64,000 nt of DNA from contig NZ_QSBV01000013.1 of the NCBI RefSeq assembly GCF_003465825.1, positions 1 to 64,000 on the forward strand, given 5' to 3'. Below, piece by piece: positions 8,749-17,548 of this stretch. The notes beneath the pieces are model-generated. The model made no database searches and was not told the DNA's origin. It saw only the letters and a program-made list of their open reading frames with translations. How positions within the stretch are numbered: position 1 is the stretch's first letter; each line of letters starts with the position of its first letter. Made by a program: the position numbers and the translations under genes. This DNA comes from Collinsella sp. AF02-46-1 (GTDB lineage: Bacteria; Actinomycetota; Coriobacteriia; Coriobacteriales; Coriobacteriaceae).

Positions 8749-8810
8749 AGCTCCCTTCGGGCTTGTTGGAATCGAACGTGTATCCGATTCCAACGTACCC
8801 AAAGGGAGCT
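8749..8810 (-). promoter_or_regulatory. Long hairpin sequestering the ribosome-binding site of the HAD gene
   Basis: On the minus strand AGCTCCCTT (8810-8802) pairs with AAGGGAGCT (8757-8749), followed by a GGG/CCC block and a perfect 10-bp stem (8765-8774 with 8785-8794). The Shine-Dalgarno AAGGGAG (8757-8751) is fully paired. CTTTTC follows the stem, so it could also act as an attenuator. Confidence 0.65.
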
Positions 8811-8817
8811 CAAATAA

Positions 8818-8892
8818 GACGCCGCAGTCGTAAACGTTACATAGACCTGGCAAATAGCTCACACATGCCAGGGGTCCTACGGTCGCGGCGTC
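8818..8892 (-). promoter_or_regulatory. Structured leader element upstream of the HAD gene
   Basis: A closing stem GACGCCGC (8818-8825) with GCGGCGTC (8885-8892) encloses a second stem CCTGGCA/TGCCAGG (8846-8852, 8866-8872). On the minus strand the closing stem is followed by TTATTT. It could be a terminator for ade or the aptamer-like half of a leader whose expression platform is the hairpin at 8749-8810. I do not recognise it as a known riboswitch class. Confidence 0.5.
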
Positions 8893-8911
8893 AGGCAGCC
8901 CGCCAAAGAGT

Positions 8912-8951
8912 GTCCCCGATGACTAGTCGTTTAAGAACGTCCCCGATGACT
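8912..8951. repeat. 40-bp repeat, right copy of an inverted pair
   Basis: Inverted copy of 7814-7853 with two C/T differences. It overlaps the TAG stop codon of ade (8950-8952). Confidence 0.85.
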
Positions 8952-10770
8952 AGTCGGCGTAGGTGAAAGTGGTGACGTCGAACATGCCCTCGGGGCGGAT
9001 GCGGAGCGTCGGGATAACCGGCAAGGGCAGGAAGATGATGCCCATGATGGGATCGAGCGGCGGCTCAATGCCCATGGCGCGCGCCTTGACCATAAAGTCG
9101 TCATGCTGTGCGGCCACGTCCTCGGCAGCGCCTTCGCTCATCAGGCCGCCGAGCGCCAGCGGAATGCGCGCCACGACCTCGCCGTTGCGCACCAGCACGT
9201 GGCCGCCCTGGCCCACGGCCTCAACGGCAGCCATCATATCCGCCGCATTGTCGCCCACCACGCACACGTTGTGCGAGTCGTGGCCAATCGTGGAGGCAAT
9301 GGCGCCACCCGTGATGGTAAAGCCGCGCACCCAGCCGCGACCGATATGCTTGCCAACCAAGCCCAGACCCGCGGGGCCGTCACCGTCGGCGCCCTCGGCC
9401 TGCAGCGACACGCCGCGGCCGTGGCGCTCGATCAGCATAATGCGGCGCAGGCCCTCGGCACTCTCGGGGCGAACCATACCCGTGATAGCCATACCCGGGA
9501 TGACATCGATAACGGCCTCGCCCGGCTTAAAGGCATAGTCGAACACGTCGAGCGATAGCTTCGGCAGCTTAACGGAAGCACGCAGCTCATCGGCAAGCGC
9601 TGCGACCTCGGCCATCTCGGGTGCGATCTCGCCCACAAAGGTGCCGTCCTGCGCCACCAGAGCACCGGCGGCATATACGCGATGCGGAGCCTTGGCAAAC
9701 GTCAGGTCATCGAGCAACAGCAGGTCGGCGCGTTTGCCCGGGGCGATCGCGCCACGGAGCTCATGCGGGTCGCGACAGCCGTGGTCCAGGCCAAATGCCT
9801 CAGCCGTGGAAAGGGACGCCATGGAGATGGCGACCACCGGGTCGATGCCGGCCTCGATGGCCACGCGGCAGGCATTGTCGATCATACCGGTCGAAAGAGC
9901 ATCGGAGGGAGCGCGGTCGTCGGTCGCAAAGCAGCAGCGGCGGGCGCGGGCAGGGTTCTCCAGCAGCATCGGAGACAAATTGGCCAGGTCGTGGCTGCAC
10001 GTGCCCTCACGCAGCATCACATACATGCCGCGGGACAGCTTGTCGAGCGCCTCCTCGGGAATCGTCGACTCGTGGTCGGCGATAATGCCCGCTGCGGCAT
10101 AGGCGTTGAGGTCCATACCGGCAACGAGCGGCGCGTGGCCGTCAACCTGCTTGGACGGCGTCTGGTTGGCAGCATCGATGCGGGCACAGGTCTCGGGGTC
10201 GGCCATAAAGACGCCCGGCAGGTTCATCATTTCGCCCAGACCAAAGACATCGCCCGGATGCTCGGCAAAAAACGCCTGCATGTCAGCGGCGGTAATCACA
10301 GCGCCCGCTTGCTCGTCGGGCAGTGCGGGCACGCACGAAGGCATCATGTACTTGATGGAGATGGGCGCACGACGACCATCCTCGATCATAAAGCGCAGGC
10401 CGTCGAGACCGGCAACATTGGCAATCTCGTGGCTGTCGGCAATGGCGGTGGTAGTACCGCGCGTCGCGGCCATGCGAGCATACTCGGCGGGACGGATGTT
10501 CGAGGACTCAATGTGCAGATGCCCGTCAATAAAACCGGGAGCGAGATAGCGACCCTGGCAGTCGACGACCTCAGTTGCCTCGTAGGTGCCAGCGGCATCG
10601 TCGCGACCATCGTAGAGCACGCCGACGATCACACCGTCCTTGACGGCAACGCTACCGGGCGCCACACGCTGGCCATACACGTCGACGATCTGCGCATTGG
10701 TAAACAGCGTGTCGACGGGCACGCGGCCCTCGGCGGCCTCGATCACAGACCTCATGACCTCAACGGACAT
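8950..10770 (-). CDS. ade: Adenine deaminase
   Basis: Converts adenine to hypoxanthine and ammonia in purine salvage. The 606-residue protein has the amidohydrolase metal motif GHLHIESS near residue 82, the conserved TTAIADSHEIANVAG segment, DHESTIPEE and the C-terminal GHDSHNVCVVG block typical of microbial Ade. The ATG at 10770 is chosen because AAAGGAG stands a few bases upstream; the frame stays open a further 103 codons but that part is low-complexity and falls in repeat DNA. It supplies hypoxanthine that could enter the xanthine pathway encoded at 29700-63999. Confidence 0.93.
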   Translation of the reverse strand: MSVEVMRSVIEAAEGRVPVDTLFTNAQIVDVYGQRVAPGSVAVKDGVIVGVLYDGRDDAAGTYEATEVVDCQGRYLAPGFIDGHLHIESSNIRPAEYARMAATRGTTTAIADSHEIANVAGLDGLRFMIEDGRRAPISIKYMMPSCVPALPDEQAGAVITAADMQAFFAEHPGDVFGLGEMMNLPGVFMADPETCARIDAANQTPSKQVDGHAPLVAGMDLNAYAAAGIIADHESTIPEEALDKLSRGMYVMLREGTCSHDLANLSPMLLENPARARRCCFATDDRAPSDALSTGMIDNACRVAIEAGIDPVVAISMASLSTAEAFGLDHGCRDPHELRGAIAPGKRADLLLLDDLTFAKAPHRVYAAGALVAQDGTFVGEIAPEMAEVAALADELRASVKLPKLSLDVFDYAFKPGEAVIDVIPGMAITGMVRPESAEGLRRIMLIERHGRGVSLQAEGADGDGPAGLGLVGKHIGRGWVRGFTITGGAIASTIGHDSHNVCVVGDNAADMMAAVEAVGQGGHVLVRNGEVVARIPLALGGLMSEGAAEDVAAQHDDFMVKARAMGIEPPLDPIMGIIFLPLPVIPTLRIRPEGMFDVTTFTYAD

Positions 10771-10904
10771 ACATTCTCCTTTAACCGTAGAAAACAGCTG
10801 CGGAGCGGACAGGCCTTCACCGCAGCAAGACAATAGCCATTGTATGCCCAAACGATGGGTCGGGAATACACCCCCTCCGCTTAACGGCACACGCCGCTTG
10901 GCGC

Positions 10905-10950
10905 AATGGGGACAGGTTGCTTTGTACCAATGACAAGGAGTGTCCCAAAG
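10905..10950. repeat. Degenerate GGGGACA/TGTCCC repeat
   Basis: GGGGACA (10908-10914) and TGTCCC (10941-10946) flank a 26-bp loop, similar in core sequence to the palindromes at 7897, 33836 and 37408. It lies upstream of ade. Confidence 0.5.
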
Positions 10951-10991
10951 TGCCAACAACGGCAGCGCCGATATTTTGGCAACGCCAGCGA

Positions 10992-11090
10992 GCGGGCCGC
11001 ATTTGAGGCAAGGTGACGCGAAACGAAAGGGCGCTGACCTTCTGGTCGCGCCCTTGAAGTTGAACGTCAGATTGTCCAAATGCGGCCCGC
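10992..11090. repeat. Nested inverted repeat between tyrS and ade
   Basis: Outer arms of 14 bp match perfectly (10992-11005 and 11077-11090, core GCGGGCCGCATTTG). Inside is a second hairpin AAGGGCGC/GCGCCCTT (11027-11034, 11048-11055), followed on the minus strand by TTTCGTTTCG. The inner hairpin probably terminates tyrS; the outer arms are unexplained. Confidence 0.75.
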
Positions 11091-11129
11091 GCAGCGTCGG
11101 CCGGTCCGCCGTTCGTTAGAACGGCGGAA

Positions 11130-12341
11130 CTAAATCAACTTAAAGCCCTTGCGCTTGCCCACGGAGAGGGTGTCGCCCAGCTTGAGGGCGCTCGGATCGA
11201 TGTTGTAGCTCTTGGAAGCCACAGCCTTGCCGTTGATCTTGACGCCGCCGCCGTCGATGTCGCGGCGGGCCTGACCGGCGCTGGCCGAAAGGCCCAGGTC
11301 CTTGAGCAGGCCAGCGAGGTAAATCTGGCCCTCGTCGTTGACGGTCAGCTCAACGTGCTTCTCGGGGAAGTCGGCAAGCTGGCCCTCCTTGAACACACGG
11401 TCGAACTCGGCCTGAGCCTCGTCGCCGGCGCCGGCACCGTGGTAGGTGTCGCACAGGTCGCGGCCTAGAGCGCGCTTGAGCTCGTAGGGGTCGGCGGAGC
11501 CATCGGCCAGGGCGGCATCGATCTTGTCGACCTCGGCCGGGGCGAGCGAGCTGGCCAGACGATAGTACTTGCCGATCATCTCGTCGGGGATGGACATGGT
11601 CTTGCCGAACATATCCTTGGGAGCGTCGGTCAGGCCGATGTAGTTGCCATAGGACTTGGACATCTTGCGCACGCCGTCGGTGCCCTCGAGCAGCGGCATG
11701 GTAAGCGCAATCTGCGGCTCCATGCCCATCTTCTCCATGAGCTCGCGGCCGGCGAGCAGGTTGAAGAGCTGGTCGGTGCCGCCCATCTCGACGTCGGCCT
11801 TGATCTGAACGGAGTCGAAGGCCTGCATCACGGGGTACAGAAACTCGTGCAGGGCAATCGGCGTCTGGGACTGGTAGCGCTTGGTAAAGTCGTCGCGCTC
11901 AAGGATGCGGGCGACGGTGAACTTGGAGCACACCTGCAGCAGGCCGGCCAGGTCCATCGAAAGGATCCAGTCGCCGTTGTGCACGATGGTGGTCTTCTCG
12001 GGGTCCAGGATCTTCATGGCCTGGCTCACGTAGGTCTCGGCGTTGGCCTCGATCTGCTCCTGCGAAAGCTGCGGGCGGGTGGAGTTCTTGCCCGAGGGGT
12101 CGCCGATCAGCGCAGTGCCGTTGCCGATGATAAGGGTGACGTTGTGGCCCAGGTCCTGGAACTGACGCATCTTGCGCAGGGGCACGGCATGGCCCAGGTG
12201 CAGGTCGGGGCTGGTGGGATCGACGCCGAGCTTGATGTTGAGGGGCTCGCCCTTCTCAAGCTTCTTGCGAAGGTCGGCCTCGGGGACGATCTGCGCTGCA
12301 CCCGAGGTGATGATACGCATTTGCTCGTCAACAGACAGCAT
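11130..12341 (-). CDS. tyrS: Tyrosyl-tRNA synthetase
   Basis: Charges tRNA-Tyr. The class I motifs are HLGH (residues 48-51) and KMSKS (about residue 226-230), with a C-terminal S4 RNA-binding domain in the last 60 residues (AGQARRDIDGGGVKINGK). The tyrosine-binding MGGTDQLFNLL segment is present. The 403-residue length matches the bacterial enzyme. The start has AAAGGAGG upstream. No T-box was found in the 97 bp leader, only a short hairpin AGCACC/GGTGCT. Confidence 0.95.
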   Translation of the reverse strand: MLSVDEQMRIITSGAAQIVPEADLRKKLEKGEPLNIKLGVDPTSPDLHLGHAVPLRKMRQFQDLGHNVTLIIGNGTALIGDPSGKNSTRPQLSQEQIEANAETYVSQAMKILDPEKTTIVHNGDWILSMDLAGLLQVCSKFTVARILERDDFTKRYQSQTPIALHEFLYPVMQAFDSVQIKADVEMGGTDQLFNLLAGRELMEKMGMEPQIALTMPLLEGTDGVRKMSKSYGNYIGLTDAPKDMFGKTMSIPDEMIGKYYRLASSLAPAEVDKIDAALADGSADPYELKRALGRDLCDTYHGAGAGDEAQAEFDRVFKEGQLADFPEKHVELTVNDEGQIYLAGLLKDLGLSASAGQARRDIDGGGVKINGKAVASKSYNIDPSALKLGDTLSVGKRKGFKLI

Positions 12342-12438
12342 TGGGTATCCTCCTTTTGCTATAGCACCCTCACCGGATACGGCGGTGCTGGAAGTTCATA
12401 AACCCACTCATAATAACCAAAACGGCGCGGCCGAACAC

Positions 12439-14415
12439 CTACGACAGGAAAATCCTCGTCCTGCCGCACGCGTCGATAACGACCGGCAAACGCGTGCCGT
12501 CACGTTCGACCAAAAAGCGCGCCTGCTGACGGCGCGAGCAGTCACGGCAACGGACCTGCCCCGTTGCATCCGTGGCGCAGGCGCCCTCGGCAGTCAGCAA
12601 GCAGTGCTCGCACACCATGAGCTCAGGACGGTCGGCATCGACAGGCCCCAAGACACCGGGGCAAGCGGCAAGTTCGGCAACACGCTCCGCATCATTGCCG
12701 AGCAACTCGGCCGACAAGCACACCCGCCCCGCACCGAGTCCGCGCAGCCAGGTAAGCGTGGCCCGATTGGCACAGAACACCGGCGCCGCCACGTCAAACG
12801 TTGTGCCCAGCTCGCGGGCCATCGCCACTTGTCCCAGATTGCGGCAGACGACGCGCCCGGCACGCTGCATAAGCGCCCGAGTCCGCTCGGCGTCGCCCGC
12901 GCGGCACACTTCGTCGAGCACCACCGTTGTATCGGACAGATCTCGCTCATCGCGCGGACCCACATCCATCAGCTCCCAGGCAAAGACCATACGAGCAAAA
13001 TCCTCGCGCTTTGCCGGCCCCGCCGACCCCGCCAACTCCGTCGACGCGCCGCCATCCACCGCAGCGTCCTCAAAGGGCAGCACCTCAACGGCACGCGCAA
13101 CGGGCGCAATCGCATCCGCCTCGGCCCGCATGCGCTCCAACACCGCCGTCGTCTGATCCAACACGCCGGCGCTGCGAATCAGATAGACCTCGCAGCCCGC
13201 GTCCACCTTACGCTTGCAATGCACGACGACGCACTTCCCCGCTGCGGCATCCACCGGGCAGGGCACCTGCGGCCAGCGCTTGGGCACATCGGGACGCGCG
13301 TCGACACCCGGATAGAACCGAATCTCGAGCGTGTCACCCGCCGCCACGGCGGCATCGAGCTCAACGGTCACCTCTTCGTGGCCCACAGCGACCAAGCGCC
13401 CCACGCGCACGCCCTGGTTGATCGCGCGCTCAAAGCTCATGAGCTCGGCACCCGAACGACCCCGCAGGTAAGCATCGGTAAACCCACGGTTAAACGACCT
13501 TCCCAGCTCGCGTTCAAGCTCTTCCACGGCACCGGAGTCCCACGCGCCGTCGCACAGCATATCGAGTGCCCGACGCCACACCCTCACCACGTTGAATACG
13601 TAATCGGGATTCTTCATGCGTCCCTCGATCTTGAGCGATGCCACGCCGGCGGCAACAAGCTCGGGCAGGTGCGCGATACCCAGATAGTCACGCGGACAAA
13701 GCAGGCGGTCTCCCTCGACGGCAACAACACTCTGCCCCGCCTCGTCCACTAGGTCGTACGCCAGACGGCACGGCTGCGTGCAGTCGCCGCGCATCGCCGA
13801 GCGCCCACGCCGCAGGGCCGAGAACTCGCACGCCCCCGAATAGCCGATGCAAATCGCACCGTGGCAGAATACCTCGATGGGCACGCCCGTGGCACATAGC
13901 GCCGCAATCTCGTCGACCGTCAGCTCGCGTGCCGTCGTCACGCGCTCGACCCCCAGCTCATCGGCGGCAAGCCGCACGGCACCCTCGCTATGAGCGCCCG
14001 CCTGCGTGGACAGGTGAATCTCGACCCCGGGAATCGCCGCGCGCAGCGCGCAGGCCAACCCGGCATCGGCGACAATCAGAGCATCGGCGCCCAGCTCCAG
14101 TGCATGAGCTCCCAACGCCACCGCGTCGGACAACTCATCGTCAAACACGAACACGTTGAGCGTTACGTACACACGCACGCCATGGGCATGCGCCACGGCG
14201 CAGCCGCGCGCAAACTCGTTATCCGTAAAGCCATGGGCGCTCACACGGGCGTTAAAGCCGCCCAACCCCGCATAGATGGCATCGGCACCCGCGGCGATGG
14301 CCGCAAGCATCTGGTCGAGTCCGCCCGCCGGCGCCAGCAGCTCGGGCAGCGCCGCACCGGCAGCATCCAATCCAGTCTCGTATTGTCCGCTCGGCCCCAT
14401 CGTCCGAATCGCCAT
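12439..14415 (-). CDS. U32-family peptidase / collagenase-like protein
   Basis: A 658-residue U32-family protein. N-terminal features are ELLAPAGGLDQMLAAI, GADAIYAGL and the family signature around EVFCHGAICIGYSGACEFS, followed by RGDCTQPCR and LKIEGRMK. Conserved cysteines suggest an iron-sulfur or metal site, as in the RlhA/TrhP/UbiU relatives, so an RNA-modification role is as likely as proteolysis. A Cys-rich C-terminus (CEHCLL and CRDCSRR) resembles a zinc ribbon. The start at 14415 has AAGGAG at 7 nt spacing. Confidence 0.8.
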   Translation of the reverse strand: MAIRTMGPSGQYETGLDAAGAALPELLAPAGGLDQMLAAIAAGADAIYAGLGGFNARVSAHGFTDNEFARGCAVAHAHGVRVYVTLNVFVFDDELSDAVALGAHALELGADALIVADAGLACALRAAIPGVEIHLSTQAGAHSEGAVRLAADELGVERVTTARELTVDEIAALCATGVPIEVFCHGAICIGYSGACEFSALRRGRSAMRGDCTQPCRLAYDLVDEAGQSVVAVEGDRLLCPRDYLGIAHLPELVAAGVASLKIEGRMKNPDYVFNVVRVWRRALDMLCDGAWDSGAVEELERELGRSFNRGFTDAYLRGRSGAELMSFERAINQGVRVGRLVAVGHEEVTVELDAAVAAGDTLEIRFYPGVDARPDVPKRWPQVPCPVDAAAGKCVVVHCKRKVDAGCEVYLIRSAGVLDQTTAVLERMRAEADAIAPVARAVEVLPFEDAAVDGGASTELAGSAGPAKREDFARMVFAWELMDVGPRDERDLSDTTVVLDEVCRAGDAERTRALMQRAGRVVCRNLGQVAMARELGTTFDVAAPVFCANRATLTWLRGLGAGRVCLSAELLGNDAERVAELAACPGVLGPVDADRPELMVCEHCLLTAEGACATDATGQVRCRDCSRRQQARFLVERDGTRLPVVIDACGRTRIFLS

Positions 14416-14577
14416 CGACAAACTCCTTACCAAGGTATGCATTCACTCTGAAAAATGCCGTCTTCCAGCATACACGAGGCCTCGCGCGCCCCGTTTGGTT
14501 TATCGTGTAATAACTTATGTCCATCCTGCCCCGACGGCACATCCACCGTCTGGCACGACATACCTGGAGGTCAATAT

Positions 14578-16794
14578 ATGGGTCCTCGCCAACGACAGGG
14601 ACACAGCCGTTCAAAGACGCACGCCCTGCCCATAATCCTGCTCTCGTTTTTGGGCTTTCTGCTGATTGCGGGCGTGGCGTTTGGCATCGGCATGGTCGGT
14701 AACGTCAACCGCTGGCTGTCCGATCTGCCCGACTACACCGACGCCAACGCGTATCTGGTGAGCGAGCCCACCGAGATCGTCGACTGTAACGGCAACAAGA
14801 TCGCGAGCTTCTACACGCAAAACCGCAAGTCCATCACCAAGGACGAGGTCTCCCCCTACGTGCTGCAGGGCACCGTTGACGTCGAGGACGAGCGCTTCTA
14901 CGAGCACGGCGGTATCGACCTGTGGGGTATCGCGCGTGCTGCGGTGGCAACCCTCGGCGGCGGGCACGAAGGCGCCTCGACGATCACCCAGCAGCTTGTG
15001 CGCAACACCATCCTGCAGGAGGAGCAATTCGACTCGACCATTGAGCGTAAGGTGCGCGAGGCCTACATCGCCATCAAGATGGAGGACATGTACTCCAAAG
15101 ACGAGATCCTCATGATGTACCTCAACACCATCTATTACGGCCACGGCGCCTACGGCATCGAGGCCGCAGCCGAGACCTATCTGTCCAAGAGCGCCGCCGA
15201 CCTCACCCTGAGCGAGGCCGCGCTGTTGATCGGCCTTCCCAACTCGCCCTCGCAGTACGACCCTACGGTCAACCCCGACCTGGCGCTGTCCCGTCGCAAC
15301 AAGGTCCTCGACAACATGTTGCGCCTGGGCCACATCACCCAGGAGGAGCACGATGCCGCACAGGCCGAACCCATCACCCTCAATGTGACCGAAATCTCGG
15401 GCAGCGGCGTCGACGTATACTCGCAGCCCTACTTTGTCTCCTACGTCAAGCAGCTGCTGGAGCAGGAGTTCTCGACCGACGTGCTCTTTAAGGGCGGCCT
15501 GACCGTCAAGACCACCATCGACCCCACGATGCAGCAGGTGGCAGAGAATGCCGTCCGCGAGCAGCTCGACACGCTCTCGCTTGACGGCCTGGACATGGGC
15601 ATGGTCGTCGTCGACCCCAAGACCGGCTACATCAAGTGCATGGTGGGCGGCTACGACTACAACGCCGACGAGAACCACGTAAACCATGCCACGGCCAAGC
15701 GTCCCGTCGGCTCCACCTTTAAGGCCTTTACGCTGGCAACTGCCATCCAAAACGGCATGAACCCCAACGTCACCCTCAACTGCAACTCGCCGCTCAAGGC
15801 CAAGGGCACCACGACCGAGGTCCAAAATTACGCCAACCAGAGCTATGGCAACATCACGCTTAAGCAGGCGACGGCATACTCCTCCAACACCGGCTACATC
15901 CAGGTGGCGGAAGCCGTCGGTAACAGCAAGATCATCTCGCTCGTCAAAAAGCTCGGCATCGACCCCGCCAAGGACAACATCGAGGACGTTCCCGTCATGA
16001 CCCTCGGCACCGGCTCGATCTCGCCGCTCGAGATGGCCGCCGCCTACGCGACGTTTGCCAACGGCGGCTACTATCGCCAGCCGATCGCCATCACCGAGAT
16101 TGACTCTCGTACCGGTTCGGTGCTGTACCAGCACACCGACAATCCCTCACAGGTGCTTACCGAGGGCGAGGCCGCCGCGGTCACCGATGTTCTGTCCGGC
16201 GTCATGAAGGGCAGCGGTACGGGTGCTGCCGGCGCTCTGAGTGTCAACCAGCCCTATGCCGGCAAGACGGGCACCACCGACAACACCACCAACCTGTGGT
16301 TCTGCGGCTATACCCCGCAGTTGGCGTGCGCCCTGTGGACCGGCTATTCCGCGGGCGAGATCCCCATCCAAAAGTACGGCACGGACCTGCTGGGCGACAG
16401 CACCAACCTGCCTGTCTTTAAGCGGTTTATGAACACCGTTCTGACCGGTACCGAGCGCGAGGAGTTTGCGACCGGAACGGCGCCCACCTACAAGAACAAC
16501 AGCGTCTGGAAGTTCTACGGCACCAACAACACCAAGAAGTCGGAGAACGACGACAAGGACAAGGACGAAGAGGAAGAGGAAACCACCACAACGACTACCA
16601 CGACGACCACGACCACCGAGACCACGGGCGGCGACACCACCGGCGGCACCGGTACGACCGGTGGCTCGACGGGTGGCTCCACTGGTGGTTCGACCGGCGG
16701 CGATGGCGGCACGCCTACGCCTACGCCTACGCCTACGCCTACGCCTACGCCCACTCCCGACCCCTCGCCCACGCCTGACGATACGGTCGGCTAA
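14578..16794 (+). CDS. Class A penicillin-binding protein (PBP1A type)
   Basis: A bifunctional peptidoglycan glycosyltransferase and transpeptidase of 738 residues. Order: cytoplasmic tail, membrane anchor at about residues 17-40, GT51 domain (EDERFYEHGGID near residue 102, GASTITQQLVRN), transpeptidase domain with SxxK as STFK (Ser379-Lys382), SSN near 436 and KTGT near 563. The C-terminus is acidic, then Thr-, Gly/Ser- and Thr/Pro-rich, probably a wall-spanning linker. The start at 14578 follows TGGAGG; the frame upstream to 14455 lacks a ribosome-binding site. Confidence 0.93.
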   Translation: MGPRQRQGHSRSKTHALPIILLSFLGFLLIAGVAFGIGMVGNVNRWLSDLPDYTDANAYLVSEPTEIVDCNGNKIASFYTQNRKSITKDEVSPYVLQGTVDVEDERFYEHGGIDLWGIARAAVATLGGGHEGASTITQQLVRNTILQEEQFDSTIERKVREAYIAIKMEDMYSKDEILMMYLNTIYYGHGAYGIEAAAETYLSKSAADLTLSEAALLIGLPNSPSQYDPTVNPDLALSRRNKVLDNMLRLGHITQEEHDAAQAEPITLNVTEISGSGVDVYSQPYFVSYVKQLLEQEFSTDVLFKGGLTVKTTIDPTMQQVAENAVREQLDTLSLDGLDMGMVVVDPKTGYIKCMVGGYDYNADENHVNHATAKRPVGSTFKAFTLATAIQNGMNPNVTLNCNSPLKAKGTTTEVQNYANQSYGNITLKQATAYSSNTGYIQVAEAVGNSKIISLVKKLGIDPAKDNIEDVPVMTLGTGSISPLEMAAAYATFANGGYYRQPIAITEIDSRTGSVLYQHTDNPSQVLTEGEAAAVTDVLSGVMKGSGTGAAGALSVNQPYAGKTGTTDNTTNLWFCGYTPQLACALWTGYSAGEIPIQKYGTDLLGDSTNLPVFKRFMNTVLTGTEREEFATGTAPTYKNNSVWKFYGTNNTKKSENDDKDKDEEEEETTTTTTTTTTTTETTGGDTTGGTGTTGGSTGGSTGGSTGGDGGTPTPTPTPTPTPTPTPDPSPTPDDTVG
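16711..16746. repeat. ACGCCT hexanucleotide repeat in the PBP tail
   Basis: Six perfect ACGCCT units encode alternating Thr-Pro. Slippage would change tail length without a frameshift. The upstream GGT-GGC-TCG region is also repetitive. Confidence 0.9.
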
Positions 16795-16816
16795 GAAGTA
16801 CGCGACTAAAGCCAAC

Positions 16817-16860
16817 AAGGCCCCGAGCAGCTTATTGAACTGCTCGGGGCCTTTTAGTTT
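16817..16860 (+). terminator. Rho-independent terminator after the PBP gene
   Basis: Perfect 14-bp stem (16817-16830 and 16840-16853, AAGGCCCCGAGCAG), 9-nt loop, then TTAGTTT. Confidence 0.88.
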
Positions 16861-16978
16861 GAAGCGACCTGGTGGGCGGTCTTTATACCGGCAAACAAAA
16901 AGGGGTACCGACCAACGTCGATGCCCCTTACAAGCCACTATGTCAGCGCACACAATGCCGAGCGCACGACCCGCACAC

Positions 16979-17416
16979 CTACTTGCGAGAATTGCTCAAC
17001 TTATTGATCAGCGCCTCGAGACGCTCGCCGTCCTCGGCCGTCTGGGCAATAACCAAAATCGTATCGTTGCCGGCAAGCGAGCCAAGCACATCGGGTAACT
17101 CTGCCGCATCAACGGCGGCGGCGATGCCGGAAGCCGTGCCAGGCTGAGCCTTGATCATAACCAGATTATCAGTACGCAGAACGCCCGTTACGAGCTCGGA
17201 AACCATACGCTGCAGGTGCAGGTCCTCTGCCAGAACATAGATGCCCTCAGGGAGCTTACGCAGCCCCATATCGGCAATATCGCGAGAGACAGTCGCCTGC
17301 GTGCAATCAAAGCCCATAGCACGGAGCTCATCGACCAGCACGCGCTGCGTGCGGACATCCTTATTGCGCACAATATCTCTAATGGCATCCTGGCGCCCAT
17401 TGCGTTTTTTAGCCAT
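16979..17416 (-). CDS. argR: Arginine repressor
   Basis: Hexameric arginine-responsive repressor of arginine biosynthesis genes. The 145-residue protein has an N-terminal winged helix with the diagnostic TQATVSRDIADMGL and a C-terminal arginine-binding and oligomerisation domain with GTASGIAAAVD and GNDTILVIA. The ATG at 17416 has GAGAGGG upstream; the longer frame to 17449 adds an unsupported leader. No arginine genes are in the window. Confidence 0.93.
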   Translation of the reverse strand: MAKKRNGRQDAIRDIVRNKDVRTQRVLVDELRAMGFDCTQATVSRDIADMGLRKLPEGIYVLAEDLHLQRMVSELVTGVLRTDNLVMIKAQPGTASGIAAAVDAAELPDVLGSLAGNDTILVIAQTAEDGERLEALINKLSNSRK

Positions 17417-17548
17417 ACAAACCCTCTCTCCAAAAGATGGCGGAGACAATCAATCAGTGATTGAATAGTTTAACGCTATTTGAAGGCTTTTGTGTATAAG
17501 AACGCATTTCGAAACAATTCTATGCAAGTTTGTTTCGTAATGAGCCGT

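Noticed and set aside
8765-8794. tRNA T-arm (GTTCGATTCC) in the HAD leader
   Set aside because: The sequence is part of a perfect hairpin and no other tRNA arm is present.
10771-11079. 103-residue N-terminal extension of adenine deaminase
   Set aside because: It covers repeat and terminator DNA upstream of tyrS's end and has no family similarity; the ATG at 10770 has a good ribosome-binding site and gives the usual length.
16515-16772. 85-residue Val/Pro-rich minus-strand frame in the PBP tail
   Set aside because: It is the antisense reading of the Thr, Gly-Ser and Thr-Pro repeats.
17417-17548. ARG boxes upstream of argR
   Set aside because: The AT-rich stretch has no pair of matches to the known ArgR operator consensus at the expected 2-3 bp spacing.
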